Assembly: GCA_012932295.1 (NCBI GenBank)
Contig: JAAONU010000004.1
Coordinates: forward strand, 23,010,872-23,074,871
Length of the DNA: 64,000 nt
Direction: 5' to 3'
Source of the DNA: Cyclina sinensis
Taxonomy: Eukaryota; Mollusca; Bivalvia; Venerida; Veneridae
The notes below the pieces were generated by a model. It made no database searches. It saw only the letters and a list, made by a program, of their open reading frames with translations, and had not been told where the DNA came from. Positions 37,076 through 49,968 of this stretch are shown piece after piece; the stretch's first letter is position 1; every line of letters starts with the position of its first letter. The position numbers were made by a program, and so were the translations under genes.

Positions 37076-37539
37076 TACATGTACCCATGAAATTTAAAAT
37101 ATCGAAGTATTATAGCATTATTGCAACTGAGAAAGAAAATAGCTTAGTGTAATCACACTTATGGTAGAATTGATGACCATTTTATTTATAATGTTATTTT
37201 GTTATTTAGGGCGTAAGTGTTTAGAATCGTAAACCAATCACACAACCGGTTGTGTAATTTTGCCAGAAAAAAAAGCCATAGGTACCTTAGCTTCTAAATG
37301 TAGTGACAATAGTGCGTGTCCTGAAAGTATCGTGGTCCACTTTAGTTACTAATGTACAAATGTATACATTCACTTCATAAGATGAAACGTATTAATGATG
37401 CCACCGTATTTTGATTCTTATTCAAGCAAATTGAATGTAATATATAAATACAAAATGCACTTAATATTTTTGACACCACGAACCCTTAATTATCTCATTA
37501 TTCACAAACTTAACGGCTTCTTGGTCTAGAGTCAAGGGA

Positions 37540-38560
37540 TCTAGTTTTTAGGCTATGAACTGGGAAGTGAGTGTAAGACATCCAACAGACTGCTGGGTTC
37601 CTATTTCAAGACAGCTCTGGAGTTCGGAACTGAAACTAAACATCAAATTCCAAACTGGTTTCGATATCAAAACTGAGAGTTTGGTATTCAGTGTAATACA
37701 TATCCAGATTTTTTTCGAATTTACAGCAGACTGGGAGCTAAATTTTCAAATCTCGATGTACTACTATGTACTTCTATATGTTCTTTTACCAAGTTGGTGT
37801 CGAAGTTCAAATTCAAACGCAGGTAAGGCACTCAACTAAACCAATTTCTACCTGAATATTTCAAACTTCAATTGGTCAAATATAGGCTTTTCAACCTTAA
37901 CGGTCGAATATCCAGGTCGGTTCGAATTCTCAATTTACTGGGAGTTGGACATTGAACTTTCAGAGTCGAACACCTAGCAAGGTTTGGTTTCTAAGCTCTT
38001 TATGGCTGAGTACTCGATTCACACTGACTGGGAAATTGAATCGACCTTGATATTACTTTTGTTGAAAACTTAACTCTGAGACAACCTAGAACCAGAACCT
38101 AGCAAGGTATGTGATTTGATAAATAGCATTATCCCAACTTGCTACAGGGTATTTGTTTTGTTCAACTACTAAATACCTGCAGCCAGAGTTAAACATTTTA
38201 AGTATTGAAAAGTATGCACCCTGCTGGTTGGGAATTCAAACCAAGCTATACATTCATTATATGAATACCTCTAACTCGAAGACAGCTGGGAGTAGTAAAG
38301 AATCTCAATATCCGTCCTCTGAAGATGAATACAAGGTTCAAAGTTAGATGGAGTGTTAAACTCGTCTGAATATTGATCTGGATGAGTAACTCCTAGCCAG
38401 CCCAGCCCAGCAAGGATTTCGATTCGAACTTTTGATCATTCAAGTTGTTGGATACCAAGGTTTTGAAACCTAAATGTTGTAAAATAGGCTCCCTGCAGAC
38501 CAAAATTCTATCCAAGATATTCATTTTGTTGAAAATCAACTGGGAATTTAAACTTGTTTG
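37540..38560. repeat. Cryptic degenerate repeat with recurring ACTGGGA words
   Basis: The words actgggag/actgggaa, gaatttgaac-like runs, caagg and acctagcaagg recur at irregular spacing (37559, 37728, 37939, 38025, 38546). The period is about 40-45 bp where it can be followed. Probably an old, mutated minisatellite; no gene. Confidence 0.45.
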
Positions 38561-38564
38561 AAAA

Positions 38565-41500
38565 TTTGTAGCGTTAACGCTAAATATTTCAGTTTTTTGG
38601 CTCTTTAGTGTGGACTATCAACTTTAACCGTATATTTAACCGTTAATTAAGCACTATGTTACAGAAATATTAATTTAACGAAACAAGATTTATATTTTCT
38701 TCTTTATTTCAATATTCTGACATAATTTGAACCGTCCAAGGCTGCGATCTTTGCTGAATGCATTTTTAATGATATGACGTCTCACCTAGATATATTTGTC
38801 TAAGATATTCTGTTGAATGTTGACAGACACCCAGAATCAAAATATGTTTGGATGCTGCAAGGTATGTCTTACAAATACAGTAACTGAATCAAATTATTCC
38901 TACACATCAAAGCCAAAAAACACGGTCATATTGAAAACCTTTATGTCAAGTATAGTTTTGTACTTGATATACTGCCAAGATGAAATTATTTTAGTCTTGC
39001 TAGGCAATACAGTTCATACAGTTGAACTTACAAGTGTATCAGTGCTCACCAAAATGTGTCATTTCACACGAGAAATGGTCGCTGGCAATTATATATTGTA
39101 TTAGTCAAAGCGGAGGATTCCAGAGCGTCAGTTTTAATATTGCAAAGACTTTTGTTTCGGGTGATTTTGCAAGCCATTCAAGATATTGCTAGCGTGTCCG
39201 CAAAATACTTTCATGATAAAAAAATACAGTATATATAACAAATACCTGAACTATACAAAGGCGTCTTTAGGCATATACTATTTTAGGCTGGTTCCCGTGT
39301 CAATTACCTATGACGCAGTAAGATCAATATCAATTGTGTCAAAAATACATATTGAAAAGCATAAGAAAAGCTAGAAAAATATTTTACAATTTGTTCATTT
39401 ATCTATTGCGCGCACTTTTTATAATTACCCTATCCTCGACAAGTGAGACATAAATCAAGAGAGTCAATCTTCTCATCATGTTAAGCTTAAGTTACAAGGT
39501 TAAAGTCTGTAATGGCGTTTCTGTTTTACTTAAAGATCCGAAACCACTTGATGTACTGACAAATCGACAAATATTTGCAGACGAATATACCCTCACTGTC
39601 TGAAAGAGGGCCTGGCGAGACGAAAATGTCTTCAAACATAAGACAGCGCATATACAGACTATCAATTTTATTTGTTTTATCGGCTTCATAGCTAGTACTT
39701 AACAGATGTGTACAGTACTTTGATACACTCTCAAAATATGTATTACATCTTAAGCTTGAAATGTGACCTGTATGCTTTATAATAGCCATTCGATGGGTCC
39801 AATTCCCATGAGAGCAATTACCAGTGTAGTCATCAGGATAATATATACAATAGTCCATTGATGACACTGCTTTGCAACGAATTCGCAAATTGGATAATTG
39901 ATAATTAGGGTGAAACAATCAAAGGAAAAATGTCAAAGCAAGTCATCTCACAATCATAAGATTTAATTAACTCTCCTCATTTACTGAAAGTTCATATCTT
40001 AAACCACAAGTACATGTATTGCAAAATACTACATATTCTGTGAGACATCTTGATTTCTGCAAGGTCGAATGGAATAAATATATTGCGTTTTGACGTCATG
40101 TAAATAAACATGTCCATCTAAAGAAATAGTCTGAGTTTTGAATGTAACGGACATATTGAACAGGTACCAAGAGATAATAATAACTAAAAGAAAAAAGATA
40201 GAAGACATATTCTAGAAATTAATATTTACAAAAGAACTGTGTCACAATATAAAGGTTCTTGCATTTTTATCAACATTTTTGCTAGGTTATGTACAATAAA
40301 GTGTTGAATAATATACAATCAAATAAAGAAATCGTAATATTTTTGTAATACAAAAATCTGATTCAGATTTTTTGGTTAGGGCAATTTATTAATTAATTTC
40401 ATTTTATTTATTCATTTGACCGACCCTCCTTGTTCAGATGACGGATGATGCTAGCATACAGTGAATTGCACTCATGAACATTTTGGCAAAATTTTATATT
40501 CTATGCGACTGTCTGAAAGATTTCTGAGGTCATTGTGCTCAGGACAGCCGTCATAAATTTAAGTATGGGGAGTAAGTCTTTCTGTTAGCTTAATTGATGT
40601 AAAACCTGATGGTTTTTTTTGGCAATACTTTGAAACTGTCTGATCGGAAGTTATAAATATTAGGTTCAACCAAAGAAGCAATTTGTTTGGGTTACGAGCA
40701 GTTCCGCGATGCATTAATGTCTAGACTATTTCTTTACAGATATTTATGAGATCGGGGCAGTCAATCAAACGGCAGAACAAAAGATAAAGGCTGGTTCTAC
40801 TTCTTGATAGTAACACGGCCTACTGCACCATATTAACTTGTTCCAAATATTTGTATATTTATGACAAGGCAGATATAAGTTGACATAACATAACATTGAC
40901 AAAACTCATTATGTCAAAATTAAGGTAAATTTAAAGAAATGTTTTGCAAGACGAGTTTGTATGATAAACTATGTGTACGTAATCATAAAATGAATATCAT
41001 TTAATAAATAATGACCATCAAAATGAAAGACAGTAAAACATATAGGATTGGCAAATATGCCTCAACATCGGAGGTTTACTTAAGGACAGGTGGAACATGA
41101 TGCAATGGTTTAGCAATGAATTCTGTATACTTGTAAGTCGAACTGTTAGAGTGGGAAGAGTGTAAATGTTTTTCTTAACATGCATAAATATAAAATGACG
41201 GAAGTAAAAACATTATGATTGGCTAAATATATTCTATTTGCTTACATATAGCCGTAAAACATATTCTTTCCACATAAAACATTACAATCATCGACGCTAT
41301 GCATAAAGGAAACACTGTGTCTAGACGTTAACGACAAATATATTCTATTACTTTTTTCTTGGGTATGGATACAATAGTGAAGAAGTAAGGTCTTGCAATA
41401 AGACAGAGCAGATCTCTGCGATTAATACCAAGATGGCGGACAAAGCATACAAGAGTCCTGGTGAAAAAAAAATCGGTAAAATAAAATAATGACTAAAAAG

Positions 41501-42195
41501 GTAATATATTGTAGGGTGCAGAAAATCAACTTTATAGATACCGAGAAATTATTGAACAAAGAAAAGATTTTTTCGTTCAAATTCTGTTTTTTTTCTTCTT
41601 TCTTTTCAGTGTTAATTTAAGTTCAATTATATTTTCAGCTTATTGATGAAATTAGCTTAATTCTAAACGTAAAGTATAATGCATACAGAGATACAGACAC
41701 ATAGTCATCACAATAAAAAGATCACTTTGTAACTATCAACGCATGTGTAATCTCAACTTGAAATATTTATCCGTTTTCGTTATTACTAGTAACTGGTCTC
41801 GATTGTGATGTAATTCGACTTGTTTCAATAATATTTTGCATTTTCTAAATCATTTCTGCAAAAGCTATATTTTATTTTATTTTATCTTTAATATATATTG
41901 CTTGTATGTTAAAAGGTACATTAATTAAGGACCTTTGCATCTTAAAGTAGTTACCTAAACATGCGAATAGGACAAATGGCTGTAAGTCACTAACAGAGTC
42001 AGTTTCTTTTAACTTTGTTCACTACGTCTACAGCCAGTACAAGCTTAAAGCTTAGGAATAACAGTTCTGAGTTCACTTGCTGACAGTGTGTAGTTTTCAA
42101 ACCTATTTATTTAACATTGATTGAGAGGCCAGTTCTTGCAACTTATATTATTGCTTCCTGTTTTCAAACCAGTACTCGTGCCTAAAGTTAAGAAT
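38565..42195. other. Long gene-poor stretch
   Basis: AT-rich with no supported gene. One - strand frame at 39526-39918 (130 codons) has nine cysteines and two N-glycosylation sites but no signal peptide and no family I recognise; it may be chance or a decayed exon. Confidence 0.4.
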
Positions 42196-42204
42196 ACGGA
42201 AAGT

Positions 42205-42280
42205 CACTGTACACTCTCAGCTCTTGTGTGATTTGAAGCAGCGACCTCCGGATCCGCAGTCCGGGGCTAATTCCTAATTG
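42205..42280 (-). mobile_element. tRNA-like SINE fragment
   Basis: On the - strand ccggactgcggatccgg forms a 5-bp stem with a 7-base loop, followed by gcttcaaatc, a B-box-like run. The acceptor stem and D arm cannot be drawn. It resembles the + strand copy at 45578 around ctccggatccg. Confidence 0.45.
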
Positions 42281-42507
42281 AAGAGACAACGTTTATGACG
42301 CATGCACCGCAGAGGAACTATATATCTATCTACGAGCTGAGAAGTTGTACAAATATTTATTGTGTGTTGGATCATAAATCAGATATAAGAACGCCATATA
42401 TGACTAATATCTATGAATGTAGACAAACTTTGGAATTTTCAAGATTTAGCTTTGGAAGAAATGAAGAACTTGGCATTCAAGGTCTTCAGAAAAGCAGATT
42501 ATTTATT

Positions 42508-42508
42508 T

Positions 42509-42554
<46 letters not shown>

Positions 42555-42556
42555 TA
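42508..42556. repeat. (TA)n-(TATG)n microsatellite
   Basis: About ten TA units, then seven TATG/GTAT units. Confidence 0.95.
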
Positions 42557-42559
42557 TTA

Positions 42560-43420
42560 CTTGTATAAACTGCGTTTTTTAATTTGTGATAAACTATTTT
42601 TGTTTCGACTATTTTCACTCTTAAATGCGTTTAACCGTGGCATATAATCTTACATGATTTAAAAGAATTTTGCTTTTGAACTTCCAAACAAAAATTACAG
42701 TTTATATTAAATTGGAATGAATAAACATCAATCACGAAGTGACTATTAAGACATTTTTACTTTTGACTAAATTATTTTATCTACATGCCTGGAGTGGAAT
42801 TCCTTTTGACATAAACACTGTTACGTAAATTACGGCTTTCCGTATTCAGCTATCTAGTATTTGCAAATGTCCGACTTCTTTAATACATAATGTCGATACA
42901 GCACTCCTAACAAGGGGCTCTCTTAACAATATAAGCAGTTTTTGTTCCTATTTCTTCAAGCTAATACATAATAAAAGAACCATGTGTTTGCCGTTCAGTG
43001 CTTCACTTTCTTCTTATAACCACAAATTATATTGCTGTCATCACCAACCAAAGTCAAATATATGAAAATACTTCTCCTAAAACAACTCCTCAACTCTCAG
43101 CATTAAATAAAAAAAATGTTTATAATTAATTAGTTTGTTTTATTATTGAAGTTCAGTGTAAGTTCTCACGGCAATTAATTCTAACACAATCCGCAATTCG
43201 CCGACAATAAACATAGAAGAAATCTTTTACGTTAAATCACACTGAATACTAGTGTGTTCTCGGGGGGTTCAACCAATCTGCAATGTTGGACTTGTGAACT
43301 TGATGTATTATCATGGTTATAATGCAGGATGACTAGAGCATCTTTGCCTTCTTTAAAATCTTAAGGTTTTATTATCTTTCTTAACTTAAAAAATCTTCAT
43401 CAAATTTAAAGCTTCTTCAT
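42560..43420. other. Intergenic, nothing recognised
   Basis: AT-rich, with no open frame or repeat that I can support. Confidence 0.35.
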
Positions 43421-43424
43421 TGTA

Positions 43425-45103
43425 TCTTTTAAATTTGATTTTACATAATTCCTTTTTCTGTGATGCATGACGCTGGCATACAAGTAGAGATTATCAAATT
43501 ATAGTAGCTTGGAAAAAGCACAGTATAAATATATATTACAATACATAAAACCCAACAGAGCATTCACTCAATATCGAAACATCAAACTGCGGACGCCGAA
43601 ATGCAGCATTCGATTTTAATAAGCTATGAATTCTCACATTTTAAAGTCGACAAATCAATAAAACCCACCTTGCATATCCGTAATAAGTATACCTGCACGA
43701 TGATTAACAAACTGTGTCATCATTTAACTTTGTTTTATTCTAAAAGCAAAAGTTATTTGAAACTTAGTAAGACTTAATTCGCGCGCACACTCGCTGAAAA
43801 TAACCATTTCATATTTTTTGTGAAATCTGCGGATATCCAACTCACTGGTTATTTTCTTGTTGGTCGTGGGAGGTTCTCCGCTGTCATTGGGGAAAAACAG
43901 TAGTGTCGTTTCTCGTTTGGGAGAGGTGCTTCTCGAGAGAGGTAAAAAAAACAAGACATACACTGTCAAACAACATATAATATTAAAACATTAATATGAC
44001 CCTGCGACATAAACATGCACAGAACCCTAAGGGGGGCGGGGGAATCGACATGTCGTTTTAAAGAGGATGTCGTATGTGGCAGATGACTTTTGGGGAGGTT
44101 AGACTGTATATAATTTTACTCTGATTTATCTCGCAACAACGATACTATAAAGAGCAATTGTAAACGCTTGAAAGAATTAAAGAAAATTATGTTTACCTCT
44201 CCCTTAAAAAGAAATTTGCTGATGAAAGACACCCTCACTTTATTCACAAACGCAATCATGAGATGTAAAACATCTATAATCTAAAATGATGTAAATGTCT
44301 CTGTTGAACCCATGTAATCTACATTCACTAACACACATTATTGATTTACACTAGGCTTGCGTTGTTCATTGGGTCCGCCGTTGTTATTTGTAATGTCTGT
44401 AGTCTTCGAAATGTAGGTGTCAAATTTTGTAAGTGCCAATTTCACTGGATAAAAATTATCATAAATATGCATGTAATGCTACGCTTTTTCTGGGTACAAT
44501 GAACACCGTGTCCAATCGTTACAATTGGAAGGAGGATTTGTAACAAGAATTTCATAGTAAAAATTGATTTTAATTTAAACTTTATCCCTGTGTTTCCAAT
44601 TAAATACTGATATAATCGTTTTTGCTAACGAAACACATGTAACGTAGGCGCAGTTATTTTTGTGACGCACGTGGAGCAAGGATTCAATAACTTTCAAGTA
44701 CCTTTTCTTACCGTTATTGACCAAATAACAAATAACTAGATATATTATATATTTTTGTTCTTACTATGAAATTCTTGTAAACCAAAACAAAACAAAAAAA
44801 ATAAAGTCCTCATACGTTTATGTCAAGAAATCTTCAAAATATCGTGCTAAAAGCAAGCGTTTTTCTTTCTAACGCTAGGTTTTCCTGAATGATCTTGAAA
44901 ATGGCAAAGTTCCTAGACAAAACAGTTTTGGAGCAAGAATCTACATTGATTGAAGCTCATCTTAGACTATTAAACAAAAACCAGACAGAATAATTGAAGA
45001 AATAACGAGGAAAATATTTACATCACCCCTTCGTAATCCCTGAAATACACGACTGCAGATGCGTTACAAATCCTCCTCCCAATTGTAACGATTGGACACG
45101 GTG
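43425..45103. repeat. Tandem duplication of about 1.5-1.7 kb, unit 1
   Basis: Order-conserved match to 45788-47189: ttttaaatttgatttaca at 43428 versus 45796; cttggaaaaagcacagtataa at 43508 versus 45869; caacagagcattca at 43553 versus 45910; gggagaggtgc at 43919 versus 46288; then the MITE. Unit 1 has no SINE, and about 680 bases (45104-45787), including a SINE, lie between the units. Confidence 0.8.
44504..45103. mobile_element. MITE with 41-bp terminal inverted repeats
   Basis: The left end 44504-44544 and right end 45063-45103 are reverse complements with one mismatch. The 600-bp element has no open frame. A second, inner pair of perfect 16-bp inverted repeats (44545-44560 and 44761-44776) bounds a 200-bp segment that is inverted in the other copy (46680-47189). 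Confidence 0.88.
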
Positions 45104-45577
45104 ATAATGCTTTACAATCAAATAGGATGACTTGAGCCAATTCTCGGCTTTACACATCCGGGTACTTTTTAAAGGTAGTATATCCGTACTTGGGTGTAAC
45201 TCGGATTTTATCGTTGAGCTATATGTAACTTCAAGATTAAAAATTACAAAAACTAGAACATATAACAAAAGAAACTGTCTTAATTTCCGATACCTATGGC
45301 CTGATAAGTGCATTAGTAACGATTTTAATTAATTAAAGTTGTTAGGTTTCATAACAAACAACTTTAAAGTCAAAAAGGTTCTTACGATAAAGTCCGAGTA
45401 ACGATCGACAACCGAATGCTTTAAAAAAAATTAGTTAGTTACTGTTATCTGATTGGTTAATGGCTAGAATGACGTCATGCTTAAGCCGAGAATCTGCTTC
45501 CTTAAAAAGCTTTCTTTATTTACATTTCATTTTATTAAAAATATTCATCAAATTTATCTTTTACTCTCCTTGAGGAG

Positions 45578-45670
45578 CCACCGTTGTCCAGGGGTAGAGC
45601 ACAGGGCTCCGGATCCGGAGGACGCGGGTTCGGATTCCGTCAGAGGCGAGATTCTCTCACGATCTTCACA
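45578..45670 (+). mobile_element. tRNA-derived SINE fragment
   Basis: Contains gtccaggggtagagcaca (A-box region), the palindrome ctccggatccggag in the anticodon-arm position and gcgggttcggattcc (B-box region). The acceptor ends do not pair, so it is not a tRNA gene. A decayed relative lies at 42205-42280 on the other strand. Confidence 0.55.
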
Positions 45671-45787
45671 TTCCTCACTTCGGCGTGAATACTTGTATGG
45701 AACCCAGGAAGCAGTCATCGAGCGTGGTGATTCTAAGTTGTAAGAACTTGTAACGCAATCGATGTAAAATACATGAGTCTAAACACT

Positions 45788-47189
45788 GTACCTTTTAAAT
45801 TTGATTTCACAGAAATCTTGTTTTGTGATGCAGGATGCACAAGCAGAGATAACATATTTTAATAGTTTGGAAAAAGCAGAGTATAAGCATTACCATACAT
45901 AAAACTCAACAGAGCATTCACGATTCAAACTGCAGACACTATATTGCTGTATTCAGTTTTAATGAGCTGTGAATTCTCACAATCTGTGTCTGCTATTTTT
46001 GGGTGAATCAACAAACAACCTTGCACATCCATAATAAGAATACCTGCAAGTTGACAAACAAATTGCTTAATCATTTTACGCAGGTATTTCATGTTTGCTT
46101 AATTTAAAACCGCAGGTGGTTAGCATCTATATGATTTTTGACTTAATACATGCGCACTTGCGCTGAAAATACCTATTTAATATTTTAGGAAATCCCGGAT
46201 ATCTACAACTCGCTGATTAATTTTTGGGGCATTCATGGGAGATTTTCATTTGTCATTAGGGAGAAATAGTAACGTGATGCTCGTTTGGGAGAGGTGCAGC
46301 TCGAGAGAGGTGAAAATACACAGATTTCCAATGGGGCGGGGGCGGGAATCAAAATATAGTTATAAAGAGGATGCCGTTCGTGGGAGGTGACGTTATGGTA
46401 GGATTGACTGTATATTTAACATATCTGTCCCCAATACTTACCACAAGTATAATATACACACTATGGATATCAGATCAATAGGTTCAAAACTGAACTTGCA
46501 TGTCCCAAAGCTAAGAACAGTATTTTTAGGAAGTTTTGAATATTCTGAACTGAAAACTGGAACTCATTCCAGTCTCATTAGGCTGAAACCCTCTCTAGCT
46601 TTAAAAGTAAATACATTGCATAATGGCAAATTCTTTCTATTAATCTCAGATATATGAATATTTCTTAACGCTTTATAAATATATCTAGTTATTTGTTATT
46701 TGGTCAAATACGGTGAGAAAGGTACTTGAATCCTTGCTCCGCGTGCGTCACAAAAATAACTGCGCTTACCTTACATGTGTTTCGTTAGCAAAAACGATTA
46801 TATCAGTATTTAATTGGAAACGCAGGAATAAAGTTTGAATTAAAATCAATTTTTACTATGAAATTCTTGTAAACCAAACAAAATATAAAGTTGTTTGAAA
46901 CGTTTATGTCAAGAAATCTTCAAAACATCGTGCTAAAATCAAGCGTTTTTCTTTCTAACGCTAGGTTTTCCTGAATGATCTTGAAAATGGCAAAGTTCTG
47001 AGACAAAACAGTTTTGGAGCAAGAATCTACATTGATTGAAGGTCATCTTAGACTATTAAACAAAAAAAGACAGAAAAAATGAAGAAATAACGAGAAAAAT
47101 ATTTATATCACCCCTTCCTAAATCCCTGAAATACACGACTGCGGATGCGTTACAAATCCTCCTTCCAATTGTAACGATTGGACACGGTG
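45788..47189. repeat. Tandem duplication, unit 2
   Basis: Second copy of 43425-45103 in the same orientation, ending with the second MITE copy. Confidence 0.8.
46680..47189. mobile_element. MITE copy 2, left end missing, inner segment inverted
   Basis: The right terminal repeat is intact at 47149-47189. The stretch 46680-46852 reads as the reverse complement of 44561-44740 and is followed by the same 16-bp inner repeat (46853-46868) and the same right half. The left terminal repeat is absent. Confidence 0.85.
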
Positions 47190-48545
47190 ATGAAGTGATA
47201 ACGGACCAATTTATCGTGAGTATCCGATGATTTCCAGAAGGTTGTTAGTAAACGAACTTTAGTAAGATATTACAACAAATTCTTTAGCAACAAGATACGT
47301 TTATATATAATCGTATTTAAAGTTAACACCTCAACATTACAGAACTTCATCGCCCTGCTTGGTTGATCAGGTAACTTGGTATTTCGGTCGAATCCCTAAC
47401 TACCTTTAAGTGGTTTTAGGAAGTTTGTTCAAGGAAATATATGTCAATTTGATTTGACGTTTTTGATGAAAAATGTGGACTTTCTTATTATCGCCGTTCC
47501 TGGACGGCGATATATACAATTAACAAGATTTGAACAGTTTTGCCTGTACACTGTCTGCCTTTAGCCAATCAAAGCGAATTATACATATCACATGATAACA
47601 AAATGGAAGTCAAAAAACTTCAGTAAGGGATGCGTAAATGGACTCGCCCAACCGCCATGTTTGTCGGGTTACTTATTCCTACAACTGAAAAATACCATGA
47701 TCAAATTACGAACTCAGTGCCAGTCTTCAGGCTCTTGCAAGATAAACACAGGATAATCGCAATATTTTTGGCTACATGTCATTTCTTAATAGAGAGTGTA
47801 GTCTAAATAAGAGTATGTTTTGTTTGTTTTTCCAAAACTTGCACTTCTACTCATTCTAGAAAAAAATAAATGCTGTAGAGTGCGGGAAATGTTGATATGT
47901 TATATGCGTTGTAAAACAAAGACTGAACAGCTGAAGGATCATTTTGTTCAAAACTGGTAAAGCCGTTTAGAAAATTCTAGTAGATCATTATTCTACAGAC
48001 AGATGTCATGCCTTAAAGTACAACCATATATTTATTTGATGACTATTAAAATATTTTACTGCGAACTAGCACGTCTTACAGTATCTTCAAATAAATCATA
48101 TATTGAAACTGGTAGATGGACGAAATGAAATATTGCTCTAAACGAAAGAATATGTTTTGCATGCAATATATAAGAAGACGAGTAACATTTAATATCAGAA
48201 AGTAATATATAATAATGTTGATTTTAAGAAACGCTTTATCCAATCCTATTACTGGAGTCGTCCAAGTACACATGTATGCAAAAATAATAGTTGAATTGTT
48301 CAACACTCACAAATTTTGTATTCTAGCTTTACAGCTTAGAAATGACAAGATATATCGCCTTTAACAATGTACATTTGATATGTTATAAAATGTAATGTGT
48401 ATAATTATATCTCTTGTAGTGTTTTAAAAATGTACAAAGTAGAATAGTTTTAAACACAGAATCGGTTGACTTCACCACTGTTTTAAGTAAACACTCGATA
48501 GGTAACTGCCCGCCGGTAAATGAGAGAAATGATCTTAAAAACAAG
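47190..48545. other. Intergenic, nothing coding
   Basis: Contains one perfect 9-bp-stem hairpin near 47491-47514 (tatcgccgt, six-base loop, acggcgata). No gene supported. Confidence 0.35.
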
Positions 48546-48550
48546 CGTTA

Positions 48551-48622
48551 ACCCCCGCCCCCCCCCCCACACACACACACACAACCCCCTACCCCCCCCC
48601 CCCTCCCACACACACACACACA
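48551..48622. repeat. C-rich / (CA)n low-complexity tract
   Basis: Runs of 10-14 C alternate with (AC)n blocks. Confidence 0.95.
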
Positions 48623-48837
48623 AAATAAATTAATAAATAAAAAAAGCACAATCATTAACAGAAAAAGTGCCCAGCAAGTCTCGAAAAAGGATGAAGTATA
48701 CTTTTAGGTAAAATGCATGACCCTGTTCCCGGCAGCACCCATGTCTGAATATTAAAACTACAGTCTGTACAAAGATTCGAACATTGGGTGTGATAATTAC
48801 GTTCGAACTAAAAACCGAAAAAAAAGTCAAACGTATA

Positions 48838-48930
48838 CGTCACATTGGCGATTTGTGACGAACTCGCACGTATTTGTCACACAGGTGTGACGTATTCGCA
48901 CGTAATTGTCACACGGTGTGACGATTGCGT
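48838..48930. repeat. 31/32-bp direct repeats built on TGTGAC...GTCACA palindromes
   Basis: Units start at 48854, 48886 and 48917 (TGTGACG). Each of the first two ends in GTCACAC, so each unit is itself a loose palindrome, with CGCACGTA in the middle. The motif resembles CRE/bZIP half sites (TGACG), but no nearby gene start makes a regulatory role likely. Confidence 0.7.
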
Positions 48931-49466
48931 TTTGTGAAAATTGAGGTTCAACACAGCTACCTCTTTTTATAATAAGATGCCACGACTAAGTTATAAGTCA
49001 AACGCTTAGGTATAGAAACTACAAAAATGCCATTTATGTAACACCTTTTTCTATACAAATTAATTCCAATGACGGATAATAACGCATTACTTTGTGTGAT
49101 AGAAGATTTGCACTTCATGAGCTGCTGATAAACAAGTCATAATTATGTTTTTTCTCGTACAGTTATTCATCTTTAAAGTAGTCTCACACTGATCTTTTCT
49201 TGTGAATTTTCATTGAAACTTTCCACGAAATTGTCCTAAAGAAGTAAGAGGTCATGAAATAAGGAGGAGCTGAATGTTCTCCTTGTTTTACACCTTTCTT
49301 ATTTATCACTCAAACATCTGAATTTTCTTATTTTTATTTTTTTAAAAATCTCATAGGGCTTTCTCTCTGAATGCTATCAGTTTTCTGATTTCTATGTAAA
49401 ATGACATGTTTTACAACAACATTATATTATTATATAGATACACTAGTTTGTATATAAAATGCACGA

Positions 49467-49736
49467 TAAATAGGGTTTTCTTAAATATTTTAAGAAAAAA
49501 TGTAACACAAAAACAGTTATTCCTATAATCCGAAAGTACAACTAGCAGAAGAACCACTGGCAACAACTATAACAACAACACTAATAGCACGAACGTTACC
49601 TGACATTTACAAAAGAAACACCTGCAGTGAAAAGCTATTTCTCTTAATGCTATCTTAAAGTTTGTCTTTTCTATCAAGTTAAACACATAAACACATAAAA
49701 TTATACAACTGCTTTCAATGAATTTATTACAGCAAC

Positions 49737-49790
<54 letters not shown>

Positions 49791-49968
49791 TATAATGTGC
49801 AGGTTAAATAAGGTTCTTTTTTAAATAATATTTTAATAGGAAAATGTAGCACGAAAACAGATATTCCTATAATTCGTAAGTACAACTAGCAGAAGAACCA
49901 CTAACAACAACCACAACAACAAAGATAACATGTACATCACCAGGTATTTGCAAAAGTAACACCTGCAG
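49467..49968. repeat. Direct duplication (about 160 bp) around a (TA)n tract
   Basis: 49467-49628 and 49804-49968 share gtacaactagcagaagaaccact, cacctgcag and the order between them. The (TA)n run lies between the copies. Confidence 0.8.
49739..49787. repeat. (TA)n microsatellite
   Basis: About 23 TA units. Confidence 0.96.

Larger units (their letters stand above)
33218..37400. repeat. Segmental duplication, unit 2
   Basis: Partner of 27537-31010 in the same orientation. It keeps the pre-insertion site of the unit 1 Tc1 near 34480 and has its own Tc1 copy elsewhere (35580-37075). Short frames here (for example 34144-34403) are not conserved in unit 1 and are not called. Confidence 0.75.
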
